From NCBI RefSeq assembly GCF_002387895.1, contig NZ_DGLI01000037.1, forward strand, positions 62,001 to 126,000: a DNA stretch of 64,000 bases, read 5' to 3'. The stretch is from Clostridium sp. UBA4548 (lineage in GTDB: Bacteria > Bacillota > Clostridia > Clostridiales > Clostridiaceae). The notes under the pieces are model-generated. The model saw nothing but the letters and a program-made list of their open reading frames with translations, was not told the DNA's origin and searched no databases. The translations under genes and the position numbers were made by a program. Shown one piece after another: positions 51,392 through 60,568 of the stretch. The first letter of the stretch is position 1, and every line of letters begins with the position of its first letter.

Positions 51392-52894
51392 TTGAACAGT
51401 AAAGCAATAATTATTGGTGCTGGAATAGGAGGGCTAGCCACTGGGGCAAGATTGGCTAGCAGGGGCTATAATGTAGAAATATATGAAAAGGAAGCTACTA
51501 TTGGTGGAAAAGTTAATAGGTTTGAAAGTGGAGGCTTTAGTTTTGATACCACAGCCTCCATATTAATGACACCACAAATTTATAAAGAGGTATTTACTTA
51601 TGTTAACAAGGTTTGTGAAAATTATATAGAATTTATAAAATTGGACCCAAATTACAGAGTATTTTATCATGACCAAACTACTTATGACTTCTCTAGTGAT
51701 TTAACTAAGCTTGTTCCTACTTTAGAAAGAATATCAATTAAAGATAGTGCTTCTTTTATTAAGCTATTAGCACACTCTTATGAAAAATATCTTATAGCTG
51801 ATAGATATTTTCTAAGGAAGCCTTTTACAAGGTTTATTGATTTCTTTAATCCTCTAACAATCTCTAAGGCTATAAAGACCAATACCCTTTCAAACACATT
51901 TAAATATACAACAAGTTTTATTGATAATGAAAAGTTAGTGAAGTATATTTGTTTCCAAGCTATGTATGTAGGTATATCTCCCTATGAAGGACCTAACATA
52001 TACACTCTTGTTCCAGCAGTATCACAACTTTATGGTTTGTGGTATCTAAAGGGAGGGATGTATTCATACGTAAAAGCACTAGAGAAAATTATTATTGAAT
52101 TTGGCGGGAAGATACATAGGAATTCTCCAGTAAAAGAAATCTTATTTATAAAGGATAGAGCTATTGGAGTAAGTACTGATGAAGAAGAAGTTAAAGGGGA
52201 TATTATAATTTGTAATGCAGATTTTTCTTATTCCATGAAAACGTTAATTAAAGATAATAAAGCAAAGGCAAAATATAAGAATAGAAGAATTGAAAATATG
52301 AAGTATTCTTGTGGTACCTTTATGATTTATCTAGGGCTTAAAAAGAAATATCCTACTCTAAATTTACATAATCTATATCTTGGAGAAGCTTTTGAAAAGA
52401 ATATTCAAGCTGCATTTCAGGGGGAACTCCCTGATAAACCATCACTGTATATATATTGTCCAAGTACTATTGATGATAGTGTATGTCCTAGGGGAAAAGA
52501 AGTGATTAACATCATGCTTAGAGTACCTAACCTATTATTCGAGAGGGTTAACTGGGATTCTCATGGAATTAGTGAACTTAGAAATATTGTTATTAATACA
52601 GTGAAAAAGATAAAAGGACTAGAAGATATAGAAGATAATATTGAAGTTGAAAAATATTTCACCCCTTTGGATATGAAGAGTTCTTATAATTCCTACGGAG
52701 GTGCATCCTTTGGACTTAGTCATACACTTACTCAAACAAATTATTTTAGGCCAAGTATAAAGTCACAAAAAATAAGAAATCTTTACTTTGTAGGGGATTC
52801 TATTCACCCTGGTACAGGTGTTTCAATAGTTTTAAATTCCAGTAAAATCGTTACAGAAGAAATATTGAAAAGTCATCCAAGGAATAAGTTATAA
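51392..52894 (+). CDS. CrtI/CrtN-like phytoene desaturase family FAD enzyme
   Basis: TTG at 51,392 follows AGGAGATGG by six bases. The 500-residue protein starts with the FAD-binding motif IIGAGIGGLATGARLASRGY (G-x-G-x2-G, about residues 8-13) and the second dinucleotide segment EIYEKEATIGGKVN, has a long helical middle, and ends with LYFVGDSIHPGTGVSIVLNS, the C-terminal CrtI/CrtN/CrtO motif. Such enzymes desaturate or isomerise polyprenoid chains. No phytoene or dehydrosqualene synthase (CrtB/CrtM) is in the window, so the substrate may come from the adjacent prenyltransferase. Confidence 0.87.
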   Translation: MNSKAIIIGAGIGGLATGARLASRGYNVEIYEKEATIGGKVNRFESGGFSFDTTASILMTPQIYKEVFTYVNKVCENYIEFIKLDPNYRVFYHDQTTYDFSSDLTKLVPTLERISIKDSASFIKLLAHSYEKYLIADRYFLRKPFTRFIDFFNPLTISKAIKTNTLSNTFKYTTSFIDNEKLVKYICFQAMYVGISPYEGPNIYTLVPAVSQLYGLWYLKGGMYSYVKALEKIIIEFGGKIHRNSPVKEILFIKDRAIGVSTDEEEVKGDIIICNADFSYSMKTLIKDNKAKAKYKNRRIENMKYSCGTFMIYLGLKKKYPTLNLHNLYLGEAFEKNIQAAFQGELPDKPSLYIYCPSTIDDSVCPRGKEVINIMLRVPNLLFERVNWDSHGISELRNIVINTVKKIKGLEDIEDNIEVEKYFTPLDMKSSYNSYGGASFGLSHTLTQTNYFRPSIKSQKIRNLYFVGDSIHPGTGVSIVLNSSKIVTEEILKSHPRNKL

Positions 52895-52953
52895 ATAATA
52901 CTTAGTTACATATAATAATAGTGCGGTAATTTTAGTCTAAAGGAGATATAAGT

Positions 52954-54318
52954 ATGAATACAATAATGGCTATGAGTGCAAGGGAATATGTAAGTAAGGT
53001 GCTAAGCAACTTAGAACGTGACAATCCCCTTGAAAAGGAATTTCATCAAGCAGCTAAGGAGATATTAGAATCCTTAGTGTGTATATTAGATAAGCATCCT
53101 GAATACATGAAATTGGGTATTCTTGAAAGAATAGTTGAACCTGAAAGAGTATTTATGTTTAGAGTTCCATGGGTTGATGACAATGGTATTGTAAGAGTAA
53201 ATAGAGGTTATAGAGTTCAATTTAATAGTGCCATAGGACCTTATAAGGGTGGCTTAAGATTTCATCCATCAGTTAACTTAAGCATAATTAAATTCTTAGG
53301 TTTTGAGCAAATATTTAAGAACTCACTAACAGGACTTCCTATTGGTGGTGGAAAAGGTGGAGCAAACTTTGATCCTAAAGGAAAATCAGATTGGGAGATA
53401 ATGAGATTTTGTCAAGCCTTCATGGCAGAGCTTTATAAATATATTGGTGTAGATATGGACGTTCCTGCAGGAGATATTGGTGTTGGAGCAAGAGAAATTG
53501 GTTATCTCTATGGGCAGTATAAAAAGCTAACAAGACAATATGAGCCAGGAGTTTTAACTGGCAAAGGGCTAACCTTTGGGGGAAGTCTTGCGAGAAAGCA
53601 AGCTACAGGTTACGGATTAGTTTATTTTACAAAAGAGATGTTAAAAAGCAATAATATGTCCTTTGATGGACAGAGAGTTATTGTATCTGGATCTGGAAAT
53701 GTAGCTATTTATGCTATGGAAAAAGCCACAGAACTAGGTGGTAAGGTTATAGCATGTAGCGACTCTAATGGATATATCTATGACAAAAATGGAGTAAACC
53801 TTGAAACTGTAAAAAGGATTAAAGAAGTTGAAAGAAAGAGAATAAGTGAATATGTGAAGGAACATCCAGAAGCAGAATACCATGAGAATATGAGAGAGAT
53901 ATGGAATATTCCTTGTGATATAGCTCTTCCTTGTGCAACTCAAAATGAATTAGATATAAATTCAGCAAAAGCACTTATAAAAAATGGCGTAAAAGCAGTA
54001 GGGGAAGGGGCAAATATGCCTTCTACTTTAGAAGCTATCGATGCCTTCTTGGAGAACAAAATTTTGTTCGCTCCTGCTAAAGCAAGTAATGCTGGTGGCG
54101 TTGGAGTATCTGCTCTTGAAATGTCTCAGAATAGCATGAGGATGGCATGGACCTTTGAAGAAGTAGATGATAAATTAAAGCATATAATGAAAAACATTTA
54201 TGAAAAGAGCATGGTTTCTGCCGAAGAATGTGGATGTCCAGGAAATCTAGTAGTTGGAGCAAATATTGCCGGTTTTATAAAAGTTGCAGATGCAATGATA
54301 GGTCAAGGAGTAGTATAG
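52954..54318 (+). CDS. gdhA: Glutamate dehydrogenase
   Basis: 454 residues after AAAGGAGATAT, the length of hexameric bacterial GDH. It interconverts 2-oxoglutarate plus ammonium and glutamate with NAD(P)H. The catalytic region shows GPYKGGLRFHPSVNLSIIKF, GLPIGGGKGGANFDPKGKS (catalytic Lys) and DVPAGDIGVGAREIGYLYGQ; the Rossmann part has RVIVSGSGNVAIYAMEKATE. In place of the NAD-type acidic residue the strand ends in Ala-Cys-Ser-Asp-Ser (KVIACSDSNG), which suggests NADP use, but this is not decisive. A terminator follows. Confidence 0.95.
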   Translation: MNTIMAMSAREYVSKVLSNLERDNPLEKEFHQAAKEILESLVCILDKHPEYMKLGILERIVEPERVFMFRVPWVDDNGIVRVNRGYRVQFNSAIGPYKGGLRFHPSVNLSIIKFLGFEQIFKNSLTGLPIGGGKGGANFDPKGKSDWEIMRFCQAFMAELYKYIGVDMDVPAGDIGVGAREIGYLYGQYKKLTRQYEPGVLTGKGLTFGGSLARKQATGYGLVYFTKEMLKSNNMSFDGQRVIVSGSGNVAIYAMEKATELGGKVIACSDSNGYIYDKNGVNLETVKRIKEVERKRISEYVKEHPEAEYHENMREIWNIPCDIALPCATQNELDINSAKALIKNGVKAVGEGANMPSTLEAIDAFLENKILFAPAKASNAGGVGVSALEMSQNSMRMAWTFEEVDDKLKHIMKNIYEKSMVSAEECGCPGNLVVGANIAGFIKVADAMIGQGVV

Positions 54319-54329
54319 AGAAACATAGT

Positions 54330-54362
54330 AAAGAGAAGGAATTTCTTCTCTTTATTTTTTTT
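54330..54362 (+). terminator. Rho-independent terminator of gdhA
   Basis: AAAGAGAAG pairs with CTTCTCTTT around GAATTT (54,330-54,353), followed by A and a run of eight T. Confidence 0.88.
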
Positions 54363-54477
54363 CTTTATGAAAATTACTTAAAGTATTATGCAAATATTTG
54401 AATATTTGTACAATAAATTTGATTTAAGTTATATAATTGTATTAATTAATATTTTTATTAGTACAAAGGGGGAGCAG

Positions 54478-54633
54478 ATGAATAAGGAATTTTATGTGGG
54501 CTGGGGAACTCTAGCGTTAATTAACGCAGGGTTAGCTCAAGGTAAAAATCGGTCTGGGTTTAATTGGTTTCTTCTATCAATATTTCTTGGCCCTTTAGCC
54601 ACTTTTTTTCTCGTGATTTCTGATAAAAAGTAA
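54478..54633 (+). CDS. Small single-helix membrane protein
   Basis: ATG at 54,478 follows AAAGGGGGAGC; longer upstream frames lack a site. The 51-residue product has ALINAGLAQGKNRSGFNWFL and then SIFLGPLATFFLVISDKK, a hydrophobic helix with a G-P kink. Proteins like this are common and uncharacterised. It lies 41 bases before the VanW gene and may be cotranscribed. Confidence 0.7.
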   Translation: MNKEFYVGWGTLALINAGLAQGKNRSGFNWFLLSIFLGPLATFFLVISDKK

Positions 54634-54673
54634 CAAATCTTATTTTGTGTTTAATGATTCTATTGGAGGAAAA

Positions 54674-55495
54674 ATGAATTATAAGGAAAAAAAGCCTATA
54701 AAAAGATCTAAAGCAAGATTATTTCTAGGGAAAAAATATTACACTATAAAAAAGTATAAAGAATGGTACTTTAGTAGAAAAAACTATGCTAGTTTTCTAT
54801 CAAAGGAGTTAAAACCTTATTTAGTATTTACACATAGCACACCAACTCTTCGAAAGCTGAAGGATGTGGATATGGAGCTACAACATAATAAGGTTACTAA
54901 TTTAAGGCTAGCAGCAAGCTGTGTAAGTGGAATTATTATTAAACCAGGTGAGACCCTTTCCTACTGGAAGCTTATAGGCAAACCTACTTACAAAAAGGGA
55001 TACTTAGATGGGGTAATATTATGCCCAAATGGAACCTTTACTTCAGGAGTGGGAGGTGGTCTTTGTCAGCTTTCCAATTTAATTTATTGGATGACCCTTC
55101 ATACACCTCTTAAGGTTACAGAAAGATACAGGCATAGTCATGATGTATTCCCGGACTCTAATAGAACTCAACCTTTTGGTTCAGGAGCAACTTGTTCTTA
55201 CAATTATTTGGATCTTCAAATATATAATGGAACAGACAGTGAGTATCAATTGATTATTGAGGTGAAAGGTGATAAGCTTTTAGGACAATGGAGAAGTAAT
55301 AAACCTTGTAGGTATAAATATGAAGTTTATGAAAAGGACCATGCTATCACAACTGGATTATTTGGTGGTTATATAAGAAATAACATTATATTCAGGAAGG
55401 TTTTTAATGTCTATAACGAATTAATAGAGGATGAGTATGTTACAGAAAATCATGCATATATGACTTATAACCCTTTTATAAGTAGCAAAAATTAA
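54674..55495 (+). CDS. VanW family protein
   Basis: ATG at 54,674 follows TTGGAGGAAA. The 273-residue protein has the VanW domain: NLRLAASCVSGIIIKPGETL, SGVGGGLCQLSNLIYWMTLH (the G-G-x-C-Q hallmark) and RYRHSHDVFPDSNRTQPFGS, GATCSYNYLDLQIYN. There is no signal peptide or membrane helix. VanW is named after a vancomycin-resistance gene cluster but its activity is unknown. Its strong terminator follows. Confidence 0.92.
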   Translation: MNYKEKKPIKRSKARLFLGKKYYTIKKYKEWYFSRKNYASFLSKELKPYLVFTHSTPTLRKLKDVDMELQHNKVTNLRLAASCVSGIIIKPGETLSYWKLIGKPTYKKGYLDGVILCPNGTFTSGVGGGLCQLSNLIYWMTLHTPLKVTERYRHSHDVFPDSNRTQPFGSGATCSYNYLDLQIYNGTDSEYQLIIEVKGDKLLGQWRSNKPCRYKYEVYEKDHAITTGLFGGYIRNNIIFRKVFNVYNELIEDEYVTENHAYMTYNPFISSKN

Positions 55496-55512
55496 ATTAA
55501 CTAATAGAAAAT

Positions 55513-55555
55513 AACCTACAAGCAGAATGTGAAAACACTTGCCCGTAGGTTTTTC
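55513..55555 (+). terminator. Rho-independent terminator after VanW gene
   Basis: AACCTAC (55,513-55,519) pairs with GTAGGTT, with an inner AAGCAGAATGTG/CACTTG stem, followed by TTTTC. Confidence 0.8.
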
Positions 55556-55705
55556 TAATTGTAATAAAAAAGTTAAAGAAAGTAAAACAATTTATATTTA
55601 TGGGATAACTTGATTAGATAATCTGCAAAGCTTAAACCAACATTTAGTATAGGCAAAATGAAAGATTATAGATACATAAAAAACAAACACTGGTTATAAA
55701 GGAAG

Positions 55706-56227
55706 TTAGTTATTAAAGGAAATACGATTAAGCTTAGTAGCAGCACACTTATCTATTTCAGCAATAGTGTCTTTATACCGTTGAGATACATCTGGGCAGT
55801 TTGATAAAATTGTATCTATAACGTAATCTATATTATCATCATTAATTTGTTTTCCTTCAATTCCTTCGAAAGTTATGGAGTTTTCATTACTTAAATTGTT
55901 GTAAATTGTGTCAACAATAGGTGCTTTAACTACAGTTGGTCCTTGTAAGTAATTATTAGAGTAATATAAAGCATCCTCCACTGTAATAAATTCCCCATAG
56001 GAATACTCTTTAGTGCTGGAATCTGAGTTGTCTTCGCAAGAACATGGGTATTGAAGATGCTCAACATGTTTAATATCTAAAACATTTTTATAATCTCTTC
56101 TTGTTAGTACTGAACGAACCTCTAAATCTGACAATCTATTTTTTATAGAATCAGAAAAGATTTCACCAGATTCTACAATGAATTTTTTAATTGATATTGT
56201 TTTTTTCATGTTATAATTTCTTTGCAT
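55706..56227 (-). CDS. Hypothetical protein
   Basis: The start at 56,227 (MQRNYNMKKTISIKKF) is nine bases after AAAGGGG; ATGs at 56,233 and 56,209 are alternatives. The 173-residue protein is acidic, with a C-S-C-x-D pair (YPCSCEDNSDSSTKEYSYGE) near residue 66 and a regular helical C-terminus (IDTILSNCPDVSQRYKDTIA). I recognise no family, membrane segment or signal. It is monocistronic. Confidence 0.7.
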   Translation of the reverse strand: MQRNYNMKKTISIKKFIVESGEIFSDSIKNRLSDLEVRSVLTRRDYKNVLDIKHVEHLQYPCSCEDNSDSSTKEYSYGEFITVEDALYYSNNYLQGPTVVKAPIVDTIYNNLSNENSITFEGIEGKQINDDNIDYVIDTILSNCPDVSQRYKDTIAEIDKCAATKLNRISFNN

Positions 56228-56360
56228 TAGCATAAGCCCCTTTATTATATATTTTTTGAAGTGCCTAATATGAGAGGTAAAGATCTTTTAAGCGCAAAAT
56301 TTGATTATTGGAGGTTATATAAATGAAGATATCATAAAGAATAACTAGTTTTATATGACA

Positions 56361-56385
56361 GAAAACCACCCTTTTACGGGTGGCA
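56361..56385 (-). terminator. Likely cspA terminator (minus strand)
   Basis: On the minus strand GCCACCC pairs with GGGTGG around GTAAAA and is followed by TTTTC. It lies ~150 bases past the cold-shock gene stop. Confidence 0.6.
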
Positions 56386-56530
56386 AAACATTTGAAACAT
56401 GAAGTATATAAGTTGTTATATTGTTTCCATATTAAATTTTCACATTAAAGCAACTTATATAAATTAGATTATAACAGAATTAAAAATTCTGTAAGTATTG
56501 CATACTATATATAAATGTTATTAATTACAA

Positions 56531-56734
56531 TTATAGCTTAACTACGTTAGTAGCTTGCATTCCTCTAGGTCCTTTTTCAACTTCAAATTGAACTTGTTGA
56601 CCTTCTTCTAAATTCTTTCTAGTTTCATTTCCTTGGATTGCTGTGAAGTGAACGAAAACATCGTCTTCTCCTTGAACTTCAATAAATCCAAATCCTTTTT
56701 CTGAGTTAAACCATTTTACTGTACCAATTTTCAT
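56531..56734 (-). CDS. Cold-shock protein (CspA family)
   Basis: The start at 56,734 follows TTAGGAGGATTTTTA. The 67-residue beta-barrel protein has both RNA-binding motifs: KGFGFIEV (RNP1) and VFVHF (RNP2), with MKIGTVKWFNSEKGFG at the front and GPRGMQATNVVKL at the end. It binds single-stranded RNA and DNA and acts as an RNA chaperone. A consensus promoter and a ~55-base leader precede it. Confidence 0.96.
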   Translation of the reverse strand: MKIGTVKWFNSEKGFGFIEVQGEDDVFVHFTAIQGNETRKNLEEGQQVQFEVEKGPRGMQATNVVKL

Positions 56735-56797
56735 TAAAAATCCTCCTAAGTGAAACATAACAATTATCTTTTAATTATGTTCCCTGTTAATCTATTA

Positions 56798-56826
56798 AGT
56801 ATAGCATAATAAGAAAAAAAAAGCAA
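56798..56826 (-). promoter_or_regulatory. Promoter of the cold-shock gene
   Basis: On the minus strand TTGCTT (56,826-56,821) and TATACT (56,803-56,798) are 17 bases apart, with a T-rich spacer. Transcription would start near 56,790 and leave a leader of about 55 bases. Confidence 0.7.
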
Positions 56827-56889
56827 ATTTATTTTCAGAAATTTAATTAAATTATTGATTAAATTAAAAGCTGTAAATAAAAAAACAAA

Positions 56890-56926
56890 TTTAAAAGGCT
56901 ATGCCCTTTAAAACATAGCCTTTTAA
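56890..56926 (-). terminator. Terminator of the minus-strand nitroreductase gene
   Basis: TTTAAAAGGCTATG and CATAGCCTTTTAAA form a perfect 14-bp stem; on the minus strand it is followed by TTTGTTTTTTT. Confidence 0.85.
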
Positions 56927-56930
56927 AATA

Positions 56931-57500
56931 TTATTTTATGAAGTTTACTACATTTTCTCTTCTTGGAAATGGCTTTATTTCTTTTGTTATTGCAGAATAT
57001 CCAAAGGTTACAGCAAACTGTGGTTTGTAGCATTCAGGAATATTAAGTTTTTTAACTTCCTCTTGGTTTTCGAATAAAAAGGTAGTAAGGCCTACCCAGC
57101 AAGAAGCAATTCCAAGACTTTGAGCCATAAGAAGCATATTTTGAACTGCTGCACTACAATCAGCCATAGGGCAATATGGAAGTTCTTTATTATTAGTTTC
57201 TAAACCAGATACTATAATTGTAGTAGGTGCATTATGTAAAATATGATACTTTTCATTTTCAGCCATTTTTACAATCCAATCAGTAGAGGCTTTTTTCATA
57301 AGTTCTTTTGATTTAACGTTAATTTCATCTAATACTTCTTTATTTTGAATAACAGTAAAATACCAAGGTTGATCGTTATGACCACTTGGTGCAAAGATAC
57401 CAGCTTCAAGAATTAAGTTTAATTCCTCATCTTTTATTTGTTCAGGTAGATACCTTCTTACACTTCTTCTGTCTTTAATTAACTCTAAAATATTATTCAT
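56931..57500 (-). CDS. Nitroreductase family FMN oxidoreductase
   Basis: 189 residues after GGAGGAATAACA. It opens with the family signature IKDRRSVRRYLPEQIKDEEL (FMN phosphate-binding Arg cluster), then AGIFAPSGHNDQPWYF, and has MAQSLGIASCWVGLTT and IPECYKPQFAVTFGYSA for the C-terminal FMN contacts. It probably reduces nitroaromatics, quinones or related compounds using NAD(P)H; substrate unknown. A repeat copy is in its leader, and a second nitroreductase gene is divergent on the other side. Confidence 0.9.
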   Translation of the reverse strand: MNNILELIKDRRSVRRYLPEQIKDEELNLILEAGIFAPSGHNDQPWYFTVIQNKEVLDEINVKSKELMKKASTDWIVKMAENEKYHILHNAPTTIIVSGLETNNKELPYCPMADCSAAVQNMLLMAQSLGIASCWVGLTTFLFENQEEVKKLNIPECYKPQFAVTFGYSAITKEIKPFPRRENVVNFIK

Positions 57501-57606
57501 TTGTTATTCCTCCTATGGTTCTCTATTTTCAAAATCTGGTGACCAAATTATAAAATTAGTTTTAAAATCACACTACAATATTTACTTTGAATTTGATACA
57601 TCTTAC

Positions 57607-57707
57607 TATAAGGAAAAGTGCTCCAGAACTTAACTTATATAAAATCTACAGTACTACCTTCAAGGCTATTAGAGATGGATAAATAAAATTTATCCTAGAA
57701 GCCTATA
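57607..57707 (-). repeat. Two-hairpin intergenic repeat, copy F
   Basis: Minus-strand copy between the divergent nitroreductase genes, oriented with the minus-strand one. On that strand AGGATAAAT pairs with ATTTATCC inside GGCT/AGCC, a stem whose sequence differs from the GGTGA/TCACC of copy C but keeps pairing. It is followed by the AAGGTAGTA core. Ends are CCTATA and TATAAGG (one extra A). Confidence 0.7.
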
Positions 57708-57893
57708 GTGATATGTTTAAGCTATTATCTAAAGAGAATATTAAGTGACTCTAAAAACATAAATATAGTTTATACTATTTTCATATAAATTTAAACAGTA
57801 GATAAAGTTTCAAAGTGCAAATTACCAGGAAAACTTTTGTTATAATATAAGTAAACAAAGGTATTTTAATGAATTCTATATTGGAGGAATATT

Positions 57894-58436
57894 ATGAGTT
57901 TTAAAGAGTTAGTGGAGTTAAGAGAAAGCACTAGAGCGTATTTAGATAAAAAGGTTGAAAGAGAACAGCTAGAGCTTTGTATTGAAGCTGCAAGAATGGC
58001 ACCCTCAGCTTGTAACTCTCAGCCTTGGAGGTTTATCCTAGTAGATGAGGATAAAGCAGTAGAAGATGTTGCCAAAATGGTTTATGACCCAGTTATTCGT
58101 ATGAATAAATTTGCTTTAGAAGCACCAGCTTTTATAGTGGTAGTACTTGAAAAGCCTAATATTACTTCGAAAATAGGGGGAATTATTAAGGGAAAGGATT
58201 ACAGCATTACGGATATAGGTATTGCTACTGAACACATTTGCCTTGCAGCGGCAGAACAAGGACTGGGGACTTGTATTATTGGCTGGTTTAAGGAAAAAGA
58301 AATTAAAAAGTATTTGAAGATACCGAAAGGAATGGAAGTGCCCTTAGTAATTACTATTTGCCACCCTAAAAATAAAGAAGTTAGAAAGAAAGTAAGAAAA
58401 GAGTTAAAAGATATAATGAGTTACAACCATTACTAG
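57894..58436 (+). CDS. Nitroreductase family FMN oxidoreductase
   Basis: 180 residues after TTGGAGGAATATT, and a -10-like TATAAT about 48 bases upstream. VELRESTRAYLDKKVEREQL and ARMAPSACNSQPWRFILVDE are the family start; TEHICLAAAEQGLGTCIIGW and PKGMEVPLVITICHPKN the end. It differs clearly from the minus-strand nitroreductase, so the pair is not a recent duplication. Substrate unknown. Confidence 0.9.
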   Translation: MSFKELVELRESTRAYLDKKVEREQLELCIEAARMAPSACNSQPWRFILVDEDKAVEDVAKMVYDPVIRMNKFALEAPAFIVVVLEKPNITSKIGGIIKGKDYSITDIGIATEHICLAAAEQGLGTCIIGWFKEKEIKKYLKIPKGMEVPLVITICHPKNKEVRKKVRKELKDIMSYNHY

Positions 58437-58627
58437 GAAGAGAAAACTTATATATATTAAATAATTTGCAGTAATATTTCTGCATTACTTAATAAATTAT
58501 AAGCAACTTATATGAAAGAAAATGCAAAAGTAGGTTTACCACTAGTGTAGTTTCTTTGTTACATTCTCTATATTTTATTTGTGTAATAAGTAAAATGTGA
58601 GTATTTAGAAAATTATCCAAATACTCA

Positions 58628-58656
58628 TTGAAACAAAATTCAGAACAATATACAAT
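58628..58656 (+). promoter_or_regulatory. Promoter of the flotillin gene
   Basis: TTGAAA (58,628-58,633) and TACAAT (58,651-58,656) are separated by exactly 17 bases and lie 40 bases upstream of the start. Confidence 0.65.
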
Positions 58657-58695
58657 TATATTAGGGAATAATTTAATATTAGAGGGGGATATATT

Positions 58696-60189
58696 TTGGA
58701 GATTTTAAGTAAAGTATTACCTTATGCAATTCCAGTAGTGGCGGTATTAATTTTAATACTATTATTCTGGAAACGTATGCCAGCAGATAAAGCTATGGTA
58801 ATCACAGGTTTAAAAAAGAGAGTTCTTTCAGGAAGAGGGGGTATATTAATACCTATTTTAGAAACCTCTTGTACAATTTCTTTAGAAAACATTTCAATTA
58901 AAACAGATATTAATGAAGCACCTTCAAAGCAAGGAATCTTTGTTAATATAATAGGTACAGCAGTAGTTAAAATTAAAAATGATACTGATTGCATTTTAAA
59001 GGCCGTAGAGCAGTTTTGTAGTGGTGGAGCACAAGATACTACAAAGGTTATAAGCAACATAGTAGAGCAAATTTTAGAAGGTAAGCTTAGAGGAATAGTT
59101 TCTACTTTAACTGTAGAACAAATTAATGAAGACAGAGCTGCTTTTGAGGCAAGGATTGAAAATGATATAAATAAAGAGCTAGAGTCTATGGGACTTTCAC
59201 TTGTTTCTTATTCAATCCTTAAGATATCAACTCAAGGTGGATACCTTGAAAATAGAGCAAAACCACAAATAGCACAATCTAAAGCTGATGCTGACATTGC
59301 TGAAGCTGAAAGAAAAAGAGATACAGAAATTAAAACAGCTAATGCTATAAGAGAAGGACAAAAGGCAAAATTAAGTGCTGAAACAGAAATTGCTGAAAGT
59401 GAAAGAGATAAATCATTAAAGGTTGAAAGCTACCGTGCTGAAAGAGATAAGGCAAAGGCTAATGCTGACGTAGCTTATAAACTTCAAGAAATTGAAAATC
59501 AATCCCTTTTAGCACTTCAACAAGCTGAACTTGCTAAGAAAAATGCCTTAGTTATTGAAGAAAGGCTTGTTGCAGAAGTTAAAAAACCTGCAGATGCTAA
59601 GAAGTATGAAACTGAGGTTAATGCAGAGGCTAGCAAAATTAGAGCAATAAAAGAAGCAGAAGCAGAAGCAGAAGCTATTAGAATTAAAGCAATAGCAGAG
59701 GCGGATGCTAGGAAAATTGAAGCTCAAGCAGAAGCTGAGGCAATTAAAGCCAAGGGACTTGCTGAGGCAGAATCAATTAAAGCTAAAGGTCTTGCAGAAG
59801 CTATGGCTAAAGATAAACTTGCAGAAGCTATGGCAAAATACGGCGAGGCAGCAGTAGTAGAACTTATAGTAAGTAGACTTCCAGAAATTATGGCTTCAGT
59901 TGCAAAACCTATGGAGCAGGTAGATAAGATTACAATTATTGATAATGGTGGAAACCAAGGTGGTTCAAAGCTTTCAAAAATTGTAACTGATGTAGCGGCA
60001 AATGGTTTTGAAGTCCTAAAGGATTTAACAGGAGTAGATGTTAGTGATATATTAAATAATTTTGCAACTAAAAAGTCTATTGAAAATAAAACTTCAGTCA
60101 AAGAAGTTATAGAAAATATTTCTCAAGATAAAAATTTAATTAGTGAAGTTGTAGAAAATATAGTTAAAGAAGAAAATCTTGAGGATTAA
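58696..60189 (+). CDS. Flotillin-like SPFH protein
   Basis: A TTG start at 58,696 follows TAGAGGGGGAT. The 497-residue protein has an N-terminal membrane hairpin/helix (VLPYAIPVVAVLILILLFW), an SPFH/band-7 domain (about residues 35-195), then long alanine/glutamate-rich coiled coils (EAEAEAEAIRIKAIAEADAR, GLAEAESIKAKGLAEAMAKD), and a flotillin C-terminus (GEAAVVELIVSRLPEIMASV). This is the Bacillus FloT/YuaG layout. Flotillins form membrane microdomain scaffolds. No NfeD partner gene is adjacent, unlike in Bacillus; a terminator follows. Confidence 0.93.
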   Translation: MEILSKVLPYAIPVVAVLILILLFWKRMPADKAMVITGLKKRVLSGRGGILIPILETSCTISLENISIKTDINEAPSKQGIFVNIIGTAVVKIKNDTDCILKAVEQFCSGGAQDTTKVISNIVEQILEGKLRGIVSTLTVEQINEDRAAFEARIENDINKELESMGLSLVSYSILKISTQGGYLENRAKPQIAQSKADADIAEAERKRDTEIKTANAIREGQKAKLSAETEIAESERDKSLKVESYRAERDKAKANADVAYKLQEIENQSLLALQQAELAKKNALVIEERLVAEVKKPADAKKYETEVNAEASKIRAIKEAEAEAEAIRIKAIAEADARKIEAQAEAEAIKAKGLAEAESIKAKGLAEAMAKDKLAEAMAKYGEAAVVELIVSRLPEIMASVAKPMEQVDKITIIDNGGNQGGSKLSKIVTDVAANGFEVLKDLTGVDVSDILNNFATKKSIENKTSVKEVIENISQDKNLISEVVENIVKEENLED

Positions 60190-60298
60190 CCTATAAGGAA
60201 TCGGAGTTAAAGATAACTTATAAATCAATGAGTTTAAGATTTATAAGTGAGCTTAACTTGATAAGCAAAAATATGTTGGTGAACACCAATAATAATTT

Positions 60299-60332
60299 AG
60301 AGTAAGGAGTGAAGTCTCCTTACTCTTTTTTA
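60299..60332 (+). terminator. Rho-independent terminator of the flotillin gene
   Basis: AGAGTAAGGAG pairs with CTCCTTACTCT around TGAAGT (60,299-60,326), followed by TTTTTT. The gap on to 60,568 shows only short inverted repeats (for example CTAGC/GCTAG near 60,430) and no gene. Confidence 0.92.
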
Positions 60333-60568
60333 TAGACTTTCAACATGAAGTTATATTTTATTCATCTCTCAAGAGTTTTAAGAAAACAAGTTAAGTTAAA
60401 TAGCAATTAATTCTTAACTTCAGCTTCTAGCACAGGTGGGAGCTAGGACTTCTTGTATTTCAATTAATATAAACTCTGTGTGGATTATAATAACAGGATT
60501 TTACTAATATGGGGTACTAAGTACAAGTATACTGCGTATAATATAATAAAACTTTTTAGGAGGTTACA

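Noticed and set aside
59724..60101. 125-codon minus-strand open frame with Ala/Ser repeats inside the flotillin gene
   Set aside because: The repeats are the complement of the flotillin's Ala/Glu coiled coil; no ribosome site.
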